Source: Deltaproteobacteria bacterium (GTDB lineage: Bacteria > Myxococcota_A > UBA9042 > PHBI01). Taken from it: 64,000 nucleotides of DNA. The DNA lies in assembly GCA_020632715.1 (NCBI GenBank), contig JACKFA010000003.1:310001-374000 (forward strand). The letters run 5' to 3'. A program made the translations under genes and the position numbers. Each line of letters begins with the position of its first letter. The stretch's first letter is position 1. Below, piece after piece: positions 36,547 to 51,055 of the stretch. The notes under the pieces were generated by a model. That model was not told where the DNA came from and did not search any database. It saw only the letters and a program-made list of their open reading frames with translations.

Positions 36547-37215
36547 ATGCGCAGCGGACAGAGCGAGCAGAACATCGTGGCGGTCCTCTGGGACCTCGAC
36601 GGGACCCTCGTCCAGACGGAGGGCCTCCACGCCGAGGTCGATCGCGAGGTCCTCGGCAGCTACGGCTTCGACGTCGGGCACGAGGAGCTCCTCGCGTACA
36701 CGGGGATGACCTCGCGGGACCAGCTCGCGGGCACGCTCGGCGCGCGAGGCGCCGGCCACCTGCTCGAGGAGGCCTACGCGAAGAAGCTCGCCCTCATGGC
36801 CGAGCGGATCGTGTCGCGGGCGCTCCCGACGCGCGGCATCGAGGGGGTCCTGCGGGACGTCCCGATGCGGACGCACCGCTTCGCGCTCGTGACCTCGACC
36901 GAGCGCGAGATCGCGCTCGCGCTGCTCGAGCGCTTCGGATGGTCCTTCCGCTTCGAGGTGGTCGTCGGCGCCGAGGACGTGCCGCGCACGAAGCCCGCGC
37001 CGGATCCCTACCTGCGCGCGTGCGAGCTCCTGGGCGTCGCGCCCGCGCAGGCGCTCGTCGTCGAGGACGCGCCCGCCGGGATCCGCGCGGGCAAGGCCGC
37101 GGGGTGCCGCGTCGCCGCGCTCTGCACGACGTTCGGGCCCGCGGAGCTCGGCGGCGCCGACTTCGTCCTGAGCAACCCCGGCGCCGTCATCGGCCTGCTC
37201 GGCGTCCTCGGATGA
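36547..37215 (+). CDS. HAD hydrolase, phosphoglycolate phosphatase / beta-phosphoglucomutase type
   Basis: The 222-residue product has WDLDGTLVQTE (motif I, nucleophile Asp17), LVTSTEREIALALL (motif II), and GAEDVPRTKPAPDPYL and LVVEDAPAGIRAGKAAG (motifs III/IV) of the subfamily I HAD phosphatases with a helical cap between motifs I and II. The substrate is a small sugar phosphate or phosphoglycolate by family; not decided here. The stop overlaps the ATG of the aminopeptidase gene (ATGA), so the two are probably co-translated. Start ATG at 36547. Confidence 0.88.
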   Translation: MRSGQSEQNIVAVLWDLDGTLVQTEGLHAEVDREVLGSYGFDVGHEELLAYTGMTSRDQLAGTLGARGAGHLLEEAYAKKLALMAERIVSRALPTRGIEGVLRDVPMRTHRFALVTSTEREIALALLERFGWSFRFEVVVGAEDVPRTKPAPDPYLRACELLGVAPAQALVVEDAPAGIRAGKAAGCRVAALCTTFGPAELGGADFVLSNPGAVIGLLGVLG

Positions 37216-39827
37216 GGGGGCTCGGCGGCGCCGTCGCCGCGCTGGTCGTCGCGCTCGGGCTCGCGCTCCCGGCGCAGGCGGCCGCGCCCGCGGAGGGGCA
37301 GGGCGAGGCGCCCCCGGCGTTCGACGCGCGCCCCTTCTCGGCGGTGCGGCGGCCGCGCCTCGTCGACCTCGTGAAGACGCGCTTCGACGTGCGGCTCGAC
37401 TTCGACGCGCGCTCGGTCGCCGGCACCTCCGAGGTCACGGTGCGCGCGCTCGCCGCGCCGGCGCGGCGCGTCCGGGTCGACGCCTACGACATGACCATCC
37501 TCGGGGTCACCGACGCCGCGACCGGGGCGCCCCTCGGCTTCGACTACGACGGGCGCACGCTCGACGTGACCCTCGCGGGCCCGCTCGCCCCGGGGGACGC
37601 GACGGCGACGCTCGCGATCCGCTACCGCGCGGTGCCGACGCGCGGGCTCGTGTTCGTGGCGGCGGGGCCGCGGGTCCCGCGCGGGCACCGGGAGGCCTGG
37701 ACGCAGGGCGAGGAGAACGACACGCCGGCGTGGCTCCCGACGATCGACCGGCTCGACGACTTCGGCGCGACCGAGGGCATCGTGCGCGTGCCGAAGGGGC
37801 TCGCGGTGCTCTCGAACGGGCGCCTCGTCGAAGAGCGCGCCGACGGCGACGAGGTCGTCTGGCACTGGCGGCAGGACGCGCCGCACGCGAGCTACCTCAT
37901 CTTCCTCGCGGCGGGCCCGTTCCTGCGGAAGGAGCGGCTCTGGCGCGGGCTCCCGGTCTCCTTCTGGTACGAGGAGCGGCACGAGGCGCTCGTCGACCGG
38001 ACGTTCGAGCACACGTTCCCGGCGCTCGACTTCTTCGCGGACGAGCTCGGCCTCGCGTACCCCTGGGACAAGCTCGCGGAGGTCGTCGTCAACGACTACC
38101 CCTACGGCGGGATGGAGAACACGTCGGCGATCCTGCTGACGAACCTGACGCTCCACGACGCCCGCGCGGAGATCGACTGGTCGAGCCAGGACCTCGTCGT
38201 CCACGAGCTCGCGCACCAGTGGTTCGGCGACCTCGTGACGTGCCGCGACTGGGGGCATATCTGGCTCAACGAGGGCTTCGCCACCTATATGGAGATGCTC
38301 TATCGCGAGCACCGCGAGGGGTGGCCGGCCGCGATGGCGATGTTCCTCATCGACCTCGACGGCGCCATGGCGGACGCGCGCGGCGACGGCGCGCGACCGC
38401 TCGTCGCGCGGGCCTACGACGATCCGGGGGACCTCTTCGACGGCACGAGCTACGGGAAGGGGGCGTGGGTGCTGCACGCGCTCCGGGGCGTGCTCGACGA
38501 CGACCGGGTCTTCTTCGCGGGGCTCCGGGAGTACGCGCGGCGCTTCGCGCACACGCCCGTCGAGACCGCGCAGCTCCGCCGCGTGATGGAGGACGTCTCC
38601 GGCCGCGACCTGCGGCGCTTCTTCGAGCAGTGGACCGAGCGGCCGGGGTTCCCGGCGCTCTCGGTGAGCTACCGTTGGGACGACGAGGCGAGGGCGCTTC
38701 GGGTCGCGATCCGGCAGACGCAGGACACGGCGAAGGGGACGCCCGTCTACCGGCTCCCGGTCGACCTGCGGGTCGCCCGCGGCGATGAGGAGCTCGATCG
38801 CCGCAGGCTCGTCGTCGACCGCGCGAGCACGGAGATCGCGATCCCCTGCGCGTCGCGGCCAGACGTCGTCGAGGTGGATCCGCGCGCGTGGCTCCCGGCG
38901 ACGGTCGAGATCGCCTGGCCGCGGGCGGACGCGCTCGCGGCGCTCGCGCACGGGAGCACGTTCGTGACGCGGCGGCGGGCGATCGCGCGGCTCGGCGAGC
39001 TCGGCCTCGACGCGGAGGTCGCGACGGCGATGGGCGCGGCGGCGCCGACGTCGTCGTGGTCGGAGGCCGAGGCGATGGCGCGCGCGACGGGGAAGGCGGA
39101 CGCCGAGGTCGCGATGCCGCTGCTCGCGACGCTGCTCGCGCACCCCAAGTCGCGGGCGCGCGCGGCGGCGGCGCGGGCGCTGCGCGATCGGAAGGGGGTG
39201 GACGAGGCCGTGACGCTCGCGCGCCGCGCGCTCGACGATCCCAGCCTGCGCGTGGCGGCGGCGGCCGGGGGCGCGCTCTCGAGGCTCGCGGACGCGGACG
39301 ACGCGCTCGACGCGCTCGAGCCGCTGGTCGCGCTCGACTCGCCGCGGGACACGGTGCGGGTCGACGTCCTCTGGGCGATCGGGGACGTCGGTGGGAAGCG
39401 GGCGATCGCGATCGCGTCGCGGTACGCGGGGGAGCGCGAGACGCCGAACGTGAGGCGGCGGGCGCTCCACGTGATGGGTCGCGCGGCGCGCGGCGACGCG
39501 GGGCTCCGGAAGGCGGTGATGGGGAAGCTCGTGAAGGCGCTGGACGCGCCGGATCCGCGCGTCCGCGAGGGCGCGATCGCCGGGCTCGAGGCGCTCGGTA
39601 CGAGCGACGCGCGCGAGGCGCTGGATCGGATCGCCGAGCACGACCCCGACGCGAGCGTCCGGGACCGGGCGAGCGCGGCGCGGGAGGCGGTCGGGAAGCT
39701 CGTCGGGGACGTGGGCCGGCTCGAGGCGGTCGAGGAGCGCCTGCGCGGGCTCGAGGGGGAGCGCGCCGCGCTCCGGGCGGCCGTGGAGCGCCTGCAGAAG
39801 CGGGTCGAGAGCCTCGAGAAGCGGTGA
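37212..39827 (+). CDS. M1-family aminopeptidase with HEAT-like repeats
   Basis: 871 residues with a signal peptide (cleavage near PAQA). The gluzincin signature HELAHQWFGDL followed 18 residues later by NEGFA provides two His and one Glu zinc ligands plus the catalytic Glu, and the substrate-binding GGMEN is present, so the exopeptidase should be active. Residues ~590-840 carry HEAT-like helical repeats (LLATLLAHPKSRARAAAARA, RRALHVMGRAARGD), and the last ~35 residues (EERLRGLEGERAALRAAVERL) form a coiled coil. The enzyme would act outside the cytoplasm on peptides, as scavenging or predatory proteases do. It overlaps the HAD gene by four bases. Confidence 0.92.
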   Translation: MRGLGGAVAALVVALGLALPAQAAAPAEGQGEAPPAFDARPFSAVRRPRLVDLVKTRFDVRLDFDARSVAGTSEVTVRALAAPARRVRVDAYDMTILGVTDAATGAPLGFDYDGRTLDVTLAGPLAPGDATATLAIRYRAVPTRGLVFVAAGPRVPRGHREAWTQGEENDTPAWLPTIDRLDDFGATEGIVRVPKGLAVLSNGRLVEERADGDEVVWHWRQDAPHASYLIFLAAGPFLRKERLWRGLPVSFWYEERHEALVDRTFEHTFPALDFFADELGLAYPWDKLAEVVVNDYPYGGMENTSAILLTNLTLHDARAEIDWSSQDLVVHELAHQWFGDLVTCRDWGHIWLNEGFATYMEMLYREHREGWPAAMAMFLIDLDGAMADARGDGARPLVARAYDDPGDLFDGTSYGKGAWVLHALRGVLDDDRVFFAGLREYARRFAHTPVETAQLRRVMEDVSGRDLRRFFEQWTERPGFPALSVSYRWDDEARALRVAIRQTQDTAKGTPVYRLPVDLRVARGDEELDRRRLVVDRASTEIAIPCASRPDVVEVDPRAWLPATVEIAWPRADALAALAHGSTFVTRRRAIARLGELGLDAEVATAMGAAAPTSSWSEAEAMARATGKADAEVAMPLLATLLAHPKSRARAAAARALRDRKGVDEAVTLARRALDDPSLRVAAAAGGALSRLADADDALDALEPLVALDSPRDTVRVDVLWAIGDVGGKRAIAIASRYAGERETPNVRRRALHVMGRAARGDAGLRKAVMGKLVKALDAPDPRVREGAIAGLEALGTSDAREALDRIAEHDPDASVRDRASAAREAVGKLVGDVGRLEAVEERLRGLEGERAALRAAVERLQKRVESLEKR

Positions 39828-39836
39828 GAAAGCGGC

Positions 39837-39865
39837 TTGCGGCGAGGGGGGGCGATCACTATAGT
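39837..39865 (+). promoter_or_regulatory. Putative sigma-70 promoter of the lipoprotein at 39980
   Basis: TTGCGG (39837-39842) and TATAGT (39860-39865) lie 17 bp apart. The -10 matches five of six consensus bases. A dyad GTCCGC/GCGGAC (39864-39882) covers the -10 and start site and could be an operator. Confidence 0.5.
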
Positions 39866-39979
39866 CCGCCGCGATTGCGGACATGGAGTCTAAGCGGCGG
39901 GCGCCCAAGTCATGATCGACGCCTGCCTGGATCCTGTCGATACACATTAGCTATCTCGACGTAACCAGGAGTTATGATC

Positions 39980-41335
39980 ATGCGACGGATGCTGTTGACG
40001 TCTGCCGTGCTCGCGGCGGCGCTGACCATGGGCCTCGGGGCCTGCGGCGACGACGGTGAGACCACCGGGACCACGGACACGGTTCAGAACGACACGTCCA
40101 CGACGGACTCGACGACCACGGATACGTCGACCGGCGACGACACCAACGTCCCGGACACCTCGGGTGACACGACGGTGGCCGATCCCTGCACGCCGAACCC
40201 CTGCACGAACCCGCCGGGGGCGATGTGCGACGAGTCGGGCAAGGTCGTGACCTACGCGGCGACCGGCACCTGCACGGCGAACGGCTCCGCGGCCGAGTGC
40301 TCTTACACGAGCTCAGCGGCGGACTGCGACTCGGGCAAGGTCTGCGCGGCTGGCGCCTGCGCCGAGGCCGGCGATCCCTGCGAGTACGCCTTCGACGAGA
40401 AGGCGAGCGTGGTCACGGAGATCCGCATCGCTTCGCTCGCGGCGAACGGCGCGGACGGGAACCCGACCGACCACTGCTGCTTCGACTTCACCGATGACGG
40501 GAAGATCGACAACAAGCTCGGCAGCATCCTCAAGACCGTCGGGAGCCTCGTGGGCGACCTGAACGGCACCATCAAGGAGCAGGTCGACGGCGGGAGCCTG
40601 GTCATCCTCCTCGAGGAGAAGGGCGTCGACGACACGACGAGCGACAGCTCGGTGTCGCTGAACGGCTTCCTCGGCGATCCGGTCGAGGGCACGAAGACGG
40701 GCGCCGAGGCGGACGGCATGGGCACGTTCACCGCGTCGAACTCGAGCTTCCTCCCCGGCACGGCGACGCCGCTCATCTCGTTCCAGGACGCGTCGATCGC
40801 GGCGAGCGTGCTGGCGGGTGGCCCGACGGTCTTCACGCTGTCGCTCCCGCTCCTCGAGGGCGCGCCGCTCGTCGTGCAGATCTCGATGACGCGGCTCGAG
40901 GGCAAGGTCTCGACCGGCCCGAACGGCAAGGGCCTCGACATCGGCGCCGAGAACGAGACGGACCTCGGCGCGAAGCTCGGCGGCGTGATCACGCTGACCG
41001 ACCTCTACAGCGCCGTGAACACCTTCGTCGCGGGCAGCTGCGTCACGGTCACGGACGCGGACAACAAGCTCGTGTCGCTCGGGACGGACGGCAAGTGGAA
41101 GTGCGCGTCGACGACGGCGTCGGGCGGCAACCCGGCCGAGGTCGACACCTCGGCGTGCGACGACAACGACCCGGCGAAGCAGCTCGCCGGCTTCTGCAGC
41201 GCCCTCGTGGCGGTGGTCGGCCCGGACGTCGACACGGACGAGGACGGCACGAAGGACGCGATCTCCATCGGCCTCTGGGTGAACGCGACGAGCGCGACGA
41301 TCACGTCGGACCCGACCTGCACGGCCAACCAGTGA
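39980..41335 (+). CDS. Cys-containing extracellular lipoprotein
   Basis: An in-frame ATG at 39974 sits only two bases from AGGAG, while ATG at 39980 is at the ideal eight bases, so I start there; 451 residues. It has a signal peptide with lipobox GLGAC, then a long Thr/Asp/Ser-rich linker. A Cys-containing segment (DPCTPNPCTNP and nearby cysteines) resembles EGF-like or Dickkopf-like modules. The remainder (~130-450) has no recognised fold and many Gly/Asp/Thr residues, typical of surface lipoproteins. Cysteine pairs suggest disulfides outside the cytoplasm. A strong terminator follows. The function is unknown. Confidence 0.75.
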   Translation: MRRMLLTSAVLAAALTMGLGACGDDGETTGTTDTVQNDTSTTDSTTTDTSTGDDTNVPDTSGDTTVADPCTPNPCTNPPGAMCDESGKVVTYAATGTCTANGSAAECSYTSSAADCDSGKVCAAGACAEAGDPCEYAFDEKASVVTEIRIASLAANGADGNPTDHCCFDFTDDGKIDNKLGSILKTVGSLVGDLNGTIKEQVDGGSLVILLEEKGVDDTTSDSSVSLNGFLGDPVEGTKTGAEADGMGTFTASNSSFLPGTATPLISFQDASIAASVLAGGPTVFTLSLPLLEGAPLVVQISMTRLEGKVSTGPNGKGLDIGAENETDLGAKLGGVITLTDLYSAVNTFVAGSCVTVTDADNKLVSLGTDGKWKCASTTASGGNPAEVDTSACDDNDPAKQLAGFCSALVAVVGPDVDTDEDGTKDAISIGLWVNATSATITSDPTCTANQ

Positions 41336-41400
41336 TCCTCTGAGGGATCGCCCGTCGCCGTCTCCACGGGGGCGACGCGGGCGTTCACGAAGAGCCCCAC

Positions 41401-41439
41401 CGAGCCCCCGGATCGCGAGATCCGGGGGTTCGGCTTTTG
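41401..41439 (+). terminator. Intrinsic terminator
   Basis: CGAG-CCCCCGGATC and GATCCGGGGG-TTCG pair into a 14-bp stem (one G-U) with a GCGA tetraloop, followed by GCTTTTG. It lies 66 bp after the lipoprotein stop on the + strand. Confidence 0.85.
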
Positions 41440-41549
41440 TGGAGGCTCCGCTCGTCATGGGGCGGGGCGGGCGGCTTGATGGGTCTCCTCGCCGCCTCGG
41501 GCCGATGGACGAGGTCCTGGCCGAGCGCCCGGTCGTAAGCCGCTTTGTT

Positions 41550-41695
41550 CACCACGGAGCACGTAGGCACAGAGGACCCGGGGCGGCCACCACGACTTCG
41601 CGCCCGATCGACCCTCGAGGGGGCCCGCGGAGGCGGCGGAGGGGCACCAGCGCTCGTCCCGCCGCGCTCCCTCCGTGCCTCTGTGCCTCCGTGGT
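41550..41695. repeat. Inverted repeat with CCACGGAG...GGCACAGAGG arms
   Basis: The left arm CACCACGGAG-(CACGTA)-GGCACAGAGG (41550-41575) mirrors the right arm CTCTGTGCCTCCGTGGT (41679-41695), with about 100 bp between. A further CCTCCGTG sits beside the right arm. I know similar CCACGGAGGCACAGAG strings as dispersed repeats in several bacterial genomes, but cannot test it here. The rest of 41440-41755 shows no gene. Confidence 0.55.
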
Positions 41696-41755
41696 TTCCC
41701 TCACGAAACCAGGCGGTTGTCGGTGATGGCGAGCTCCGGGCAACCGTGCGCCGAG

Positions 41756-44470
<2,715 letters not shown>

Positions 44471-44677
44471 GGGCGCATCGTATGCCGGAGCGCGAGGCGC
44501 CCACAAGCGAGGAACGGGCCGCGCGGCCGCCTGAGACAAGGTGTTACGGGCGTCGTGTAACCTCGGCCGGTGACGAGGTCGGAGCCGTCGGCGTCCCCGC
44601 GCGCTCGAAACGGGCTGGCTTCCCGAAGGCGGGGCCGGTAGTCTCGGGCCTCGTCTCGACTCCGCCGGAGGACCCCC

Positions 44678-46039
44678 ATGAAGCGCGCGCTGCTGCTCCC
44701 CGCCCTCGTCGCCCTCACGCTCGCCGCGCCCGCGTGCGGCTCGAAGGCGCCGTCGTCGGAGGCTGGGCCGGTGGGGCCGACCGCGGTGACGACGCTCGGG
44801 GAGGACGTAGGCGAGGCGGCGCCGGCGCCGGCGGCCGCGCCCCGTGACAAGGCCGTCACCATCGCGTTCCTGCACACGGCGAACGTCCTGGCCGAGCTAG
44901 AACCCTGCGGTTGAAAGCACAACCCTCTTGGCGGTCTTGCCAGGAAAGCAGCTCTGATGGACGAGAGGACCCGCGCCGGGGGCTGGGACGGGTCCGTCCT
45001 CCTCGACGCCGGTGACGCCCTGAACGCGGCGCCGTACCTCGTCGCGGGGCGCATGGGGGAGGTCGAGGCCACGGCGCGCTTCCTCGTCGACGAGTACAAC
45101 CGCGAGGGGGTCGCGGCGATGACCCTCGGCGAGCGCGAGCTCGCGCTCGGGGAGCCGCTGTTGAAGGAGCTCGCGGAGCGCGCCAAGTTCCCCTTCCTCG
45201 GGGCGAACGTGCTGGGCCGCGAGGGGGAGCCCGCGTTCCATGGCTGGACCGTGGTGAAGGTCGCGGGGATCCGCGTCGGCGTCATCGGGCTCGTCTCCGA
45301 GATGGTCGCGAAGCAGGCCATCCTCGGGCGCGAGGACCGGCCCGCGCCGCCGTGGCTCATCGGGAACCCGGTCGAGGCGGCGAAGAAGGCCGTCACGGCG
45401 CTCGAGGCGGAGGGCGTGGACCTCGTGGTCGTGCTCTCGCACCTGAAGCAGACCGAGGAGGACGACGTCGCGAAGGCCGTGCCGCGCGTGGCGCTCTTCC
45501 TCGGGACGCACGACATGGGGATCTCGACCGAGACGCGGCTCGCGGGCAGCGCGGTCGCGGTGTCGGCCGGCCAGAAGGGGAAGTACGTCGCCATCACGAC
45601 GGTGAAGCTGCCGCCGGCCTGGAAGGGGGGCGACGCGGTCGTCGACGCCGGGCGTCGCGAGGCGCTGGTCGGGCGGATCGCCCGCTCGAAGCAGATGGTC
45701 GAGAGCCTGCAGGCGCGGCTCGACCACGCGCGCGCGCAGGCCGAGGCGCCCGACGCCGACGGGCCGAAGGGCGCGGCGGCGCGGCGGAAGCCGGGCCCGC
45801 CGATCCAGATGTGGGAGCAGCAGCTCGCGGGCGCCAAGGCGGAGCTCCAGATCGCCGAGATGGACCTGAAGGACCTCGAGTCCGCGGACGCCGACAAGGG
45901 CGGGCAGGGCACCGTCGGCTCGGCGATGTTCGAGCTCGTCTCGCTGACGCCGCAGGTCGCCGACGAGCCCGAGACGAAGGCCCGCGTCGACGCGTTCCGC
46001 GTCGATCACCCCGATCCCGCCAAGGCCTCCGGGCACTGA
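44678..46039 (+). CDS. UshA-like metallophosphoesterase lipoprotein, selenocysteine-containing (TGA 44912-44914 read as Sec)
   Basis: The frame is interrupted by TGA, and the same frame runs on without a second stop to 46039. It has a lipobox Cys20 (TLAAPAC), a Pro/Ala linker, then IAFLHTANVLAELEPCG-U-KHNPLGGLARKAAL, with Sec at residue 79. In UshA-like 5'-nucleotidase relatives the equivalent motif is EPCGC followed by GGLARKA, so Sec sits at a Cys position. Downstream GDALNAAPYLV, LGANVLGRE, GVIGLVSEM and VVVLSHLKQ continue the metallophosphoesterase fold. Total 453 residues. A SECIS stem-loop starts just downstream (44927-44944). selA, selB and selD are not in this window. Substrate open; family cleaves nucleotides or phosphoesters. 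Confidence 0.88.
44912..44953 (+). promoter_or_regulatory. Bacterial SECIS element after UGA
   Basis: From TGA, exactly 18 nt precede GGTCT (44933-44937), the same distance and loop sequence as in the E. coli fdhF SECIS as I remember it. The stem is CTTGGC (44927-44932) with GCCAGG (44939-44944), six pairs including one G-U. Codons here (CCT, CTT, GGT, CTT, AGG, AAA, GCA, GCT) are rare in neighbouring genes, as expected for a sequence constrained by RNA structure. Confidence 0.85.
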
Positions 46040-46270
46040 CCGCGCGCGGCGCGTGACGGCGCCGTCGTTCGACGCGCTGCGTCACGCCGCGACGACGGGA
46101 TCATGCCGGCGCGCGAGAGGCAGCGCGCCGCGCGGCGCGTCACGGCCGGGAGCACGACAGGCGGCGCCGGAGCGGGTCTCGGCGCGCGGGCCCCAGACGG
46201 CGAAAGGGCCGACACGCGCGCGGCGTGCGGCCCCTCCGAGCGGCCCCGAGGCCGCCGAGCGTGAGCGCGC

Positions 46271-49453
<3,183 letters not shown>

Positions 49454-49666
49454 ACATTCAACTCGTTAGCAGACAGGCATCGCTGCCGCAAGTCTTAACT
49501 GCCACTGCCGACCCCGCTCCGCACGAGGTGTGCGGTGGGGCTGCCGTCGCGACCGGGACGGCTCCGGAGCGCCTCGCGCCGCGACGGCTTCACACCGCGC
49601 CGCGCTCGGCGTTGGTCCCGGGAGGTCGATGCCCCCCACGGGGACGCCGTCGACGCCGGGAAAGGT

Positions 49667-49692
49667 GGGAGGGGGAGTCGCCTCCCCCTCCC
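49667..49692 (-). terminator. Terminator after tRNA-Pro
   Basis: GGGAGGGGGAG and CTCCCCCTCCC form an 11-bp perfect stem with a TCGC tetraloop, 12 bases beyond the tRNA 3' end. On the minus strand the stem is followed by ACCTTTCC. It probably ends the tRNA-Val/rpmI/rplT/ihfA/tRNA-Pro transcript. Confidence 0.7.
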
Positions 49693-49703
49693 GAATCGAT
49701 CCT

Positions 49704-49780
<77 letters not shown>

Positions 49781-49819
49781 CCGATCGGATCGACTCAATC
49801 GGTCGCCCTGAGCCTATTG

Positions 49820-50098
49820 TCAGACATTCAGGGCGTTCTTCAACACTTGAGACGGCTTGAACGTCAGCACGAACCGCTCGCTGATCTCGATGGCCTCCCC
49901 CGTCTTCGGGTTGCGGCCGCGCCGAGGCTTCTTGTAGCGGACGACGAAGTTCCCGAAGCCGGAGATCTTGATCTTGTCACGCTGCCCGAGGGTGTCCTTC
50001 ATCGTCTCGAAGATGCTCTCGACGATGTCGGCGGTCTCCTTCTTGGAGAAGCCCTCGAGGCGGGCGTAGACGGACTCGACGAGGTCTGCCTTCGTCAT
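49820..50098 (-). CDS. ihfA: Integration host factor, alpha subunit
   Basis: The 92-residue protein is a DNA-bending HU/IHF-family subunit with ISGFGNFVVRYKKPRRGRNPKTGE, where the beta-arm tip RNPKTGE is typical of IhfA and the start MTKADLVESVY matches the family. It bends DNA for recombination, replication and sigma-54 transcription. Cotranscription with rplT and rpmI is indicated by the 28-bp spacing. IHF commonly assists sigma-54 promoters, which is relevant to the small-RNA loci here. Start ATG at 50098. Confidence 0.93.
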   Translation of the reverse strand: MTKADLVESVYARLEGFSKKETADIVESIFETMKDTLGQRDKIKISGFGNFVVRYKKPRRGRNPKTGEAIEISERFVLTFKPSQVLKNALNV

Positions 50099-50126
50099 GC
50101 TGTCACGGCTCCTTTGGGTTCCCGGC

Positions 50127-50480
50127 TCAGGCCGCGTTGCGCGCGAACTCGACGATCTGCGCGAACCCCTGGGGGTCGTGCGCGGCGATGTCGGCGAGCA
50201 CCTTACGGTCGAGCGCGACCCCGGCCTTGGTCAGGAGCGCGATCATGTCGCTGTACTTCGTGCCGTTCATCCGGGCCGCGGCGTTGATGCGCGCGATCCA
50301 GAGCCGACGGAAGCTGCGCTTCTTCTGGCGACGGTCCCGGTAGGCATACGCCCAGCTGCGGTAGACCGCGTTCTTCGCCGTCCTGAAGAGCTTGCTGCGA
50401 CCCCCACGGTAGCCCTTGGCCGCCTTCAGGATCTTGTTACGGCGCTGACGCGCCTTGAAGCCACGCTTTACGCGAGACAT
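50127..50480 (-). CDS. rplT: Ribosomal protein L20
   Basis: 117 residues, with the family start MSRVKRGFKARQRRNKILK and WIARINAAARMNGTKYS at the centre. L20 binds 23S rRNA early in 50S assembly and in some bacteria represses its own operon. It follows rpmI after a 21-bp gap and precedes ihfA. The length and motifs are normal, and the start is ATG at 50480. Confidence 0.98.
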   Translation of the reverse strand: MSRVKRGFKARQRRNKILKAAKGYRGGRSKLFRTAKNAVYRSWAYAYRDRRQKKRSFRRLWIARINAAARMNGTKYSDMIALLTKAGVALDRKVLADIAAHDPQGFAQIVEFARNAA

Positions 50481-50501
50481 CGGGTGTCCTCCTGAACTTC
50501 T

Positions 50502-50699
50502 TCAGCCGTACGGCAGGAGACGCCGAACGTTCGGAACATCCACGTCCGCAACATAGCCACCGGCGCGAGCCTGGCGCTTCATCTTGCGGGTCTTCTTGGT
50601 GAGGATGTGACGACGCTTGGCTTTGTTGAGCTTGATCTTGCCGCTGGCCGTGACGCGGAAACGCTTGGCAGCACCGCGGTTGGTCTTGAGCTTCGGCAT
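50502..50699 (-). CDS. rpmI: Ribosomal protein L35
   Basis: 65 residues: MPKLKTNRGAAKRFRVTASG and HILTKKTRKMKRQAR are the L35 signature. The usual order infC-rpmI-rplT is changed here, because infC is not upstream; tRNA-Val is. The start ATG at 50699 follows GGAGGGAGGACC. Autoregulation by L20 binding the leader is possible; a strong hairpin lies in that leader. Confidence 0.97.
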   Translation of the reverse strand: MPKLKTNRGAAKRFRVTASGKIKLNKAKRRHILTKKTRKMKRQARAGGYVADVDVPNVRRLLPYG

Positions 50700-50729
50700 G
50701 GTCCTCCCTCCATCGGGAGCTAGAGCGAC

Positions 50730-50762
50730 CGCGGGGCCGTACTCGAGAGAGACGGCCCCGCG
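50730..50762 (-). other. Leader hairpin between tRNA-Val and rpmI
   Basis: CGCGGGGCCGT and ACGGCCCCGCG form an 11-bp perfect stem with an 11-nt loop. On the minus strand no T run follows, so it is unlikely to be an efficient terminator. It may aid tRNA processing or bind L20. Confidence 0.45.
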
Positions 50763-50798
50763 ATGCGTGTCGGCCCGCCAGGGCAGCGGGGTCTTACT

Positions 50799-50873
50799 TG
50801 GTTGGCACGGGCGGGATTGAACCGCCGACCCCTACAGTGTCAATGTAGTGCTCTCCCACTGAGCTACGTGCCA
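50799..50873 (-). tRNA. tRNA-Val (anticodon GAC)
   Basis: Acceptor TGGCACG pairs with CGTGCCA, discriminator A, and CCA is encoded. Anticodon arm CTACA-TTGACAC-TGTAG gives GAC. The T arm GGCGG-TTCAATC-CCGCC is complete. The tRNA lies 99 bp upstream of rpmI on the same strand. Confidence 0.95.
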
Positions 50874-50904
50874 GCAACGAGCAGCCCGGCTGCCGGGCGC
50901 GGGG

Positions 50905-50934
50905 AAGTAAGCTTCAACGGCTCTGGGGTGTCAA
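50905..50934 (-). promoter_or_regulatory. Putative promoter of the tRNA-Val/rpmI/rplT/ihfA unit
   Basis: A perfect -35 TTGACA (minus strand, complement of 50929-50934) is followed by an 18-bp spacer and TTACTT at 50905-50910, a weak -10. The predicted start lies about 25 bp before the tRNA. Confidence 0.45.
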
Positions 50935-51055
50935 GCGCTTTTCGCGCGGCGTGCGCGTCGCTTTTTCCCTGCCCGCGACCAGCCGTCCGCGCCGCGTCGA
51001 CCGCCATCTACTATAGGGCGGGTCGCGACGGAAGAAACTGGTATGCTGCGCGGCC

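Noticed and set aside
44471..44505. A leaderless promoter for the VanY gene
   Set aside because: TACGAT ends six bases before the ATG, with a weak TTGTGG 18 bp upstream; it is possible but not strong enough to annotate.
44678..44914. A pseudogene or frameshift at the TGA in the UshA-like gene
   Set aside because: The frame continues without shift, the residue aligns with a Cys in relatives and a SECIS lies at the fixed distance, so recoding fits better than decay.
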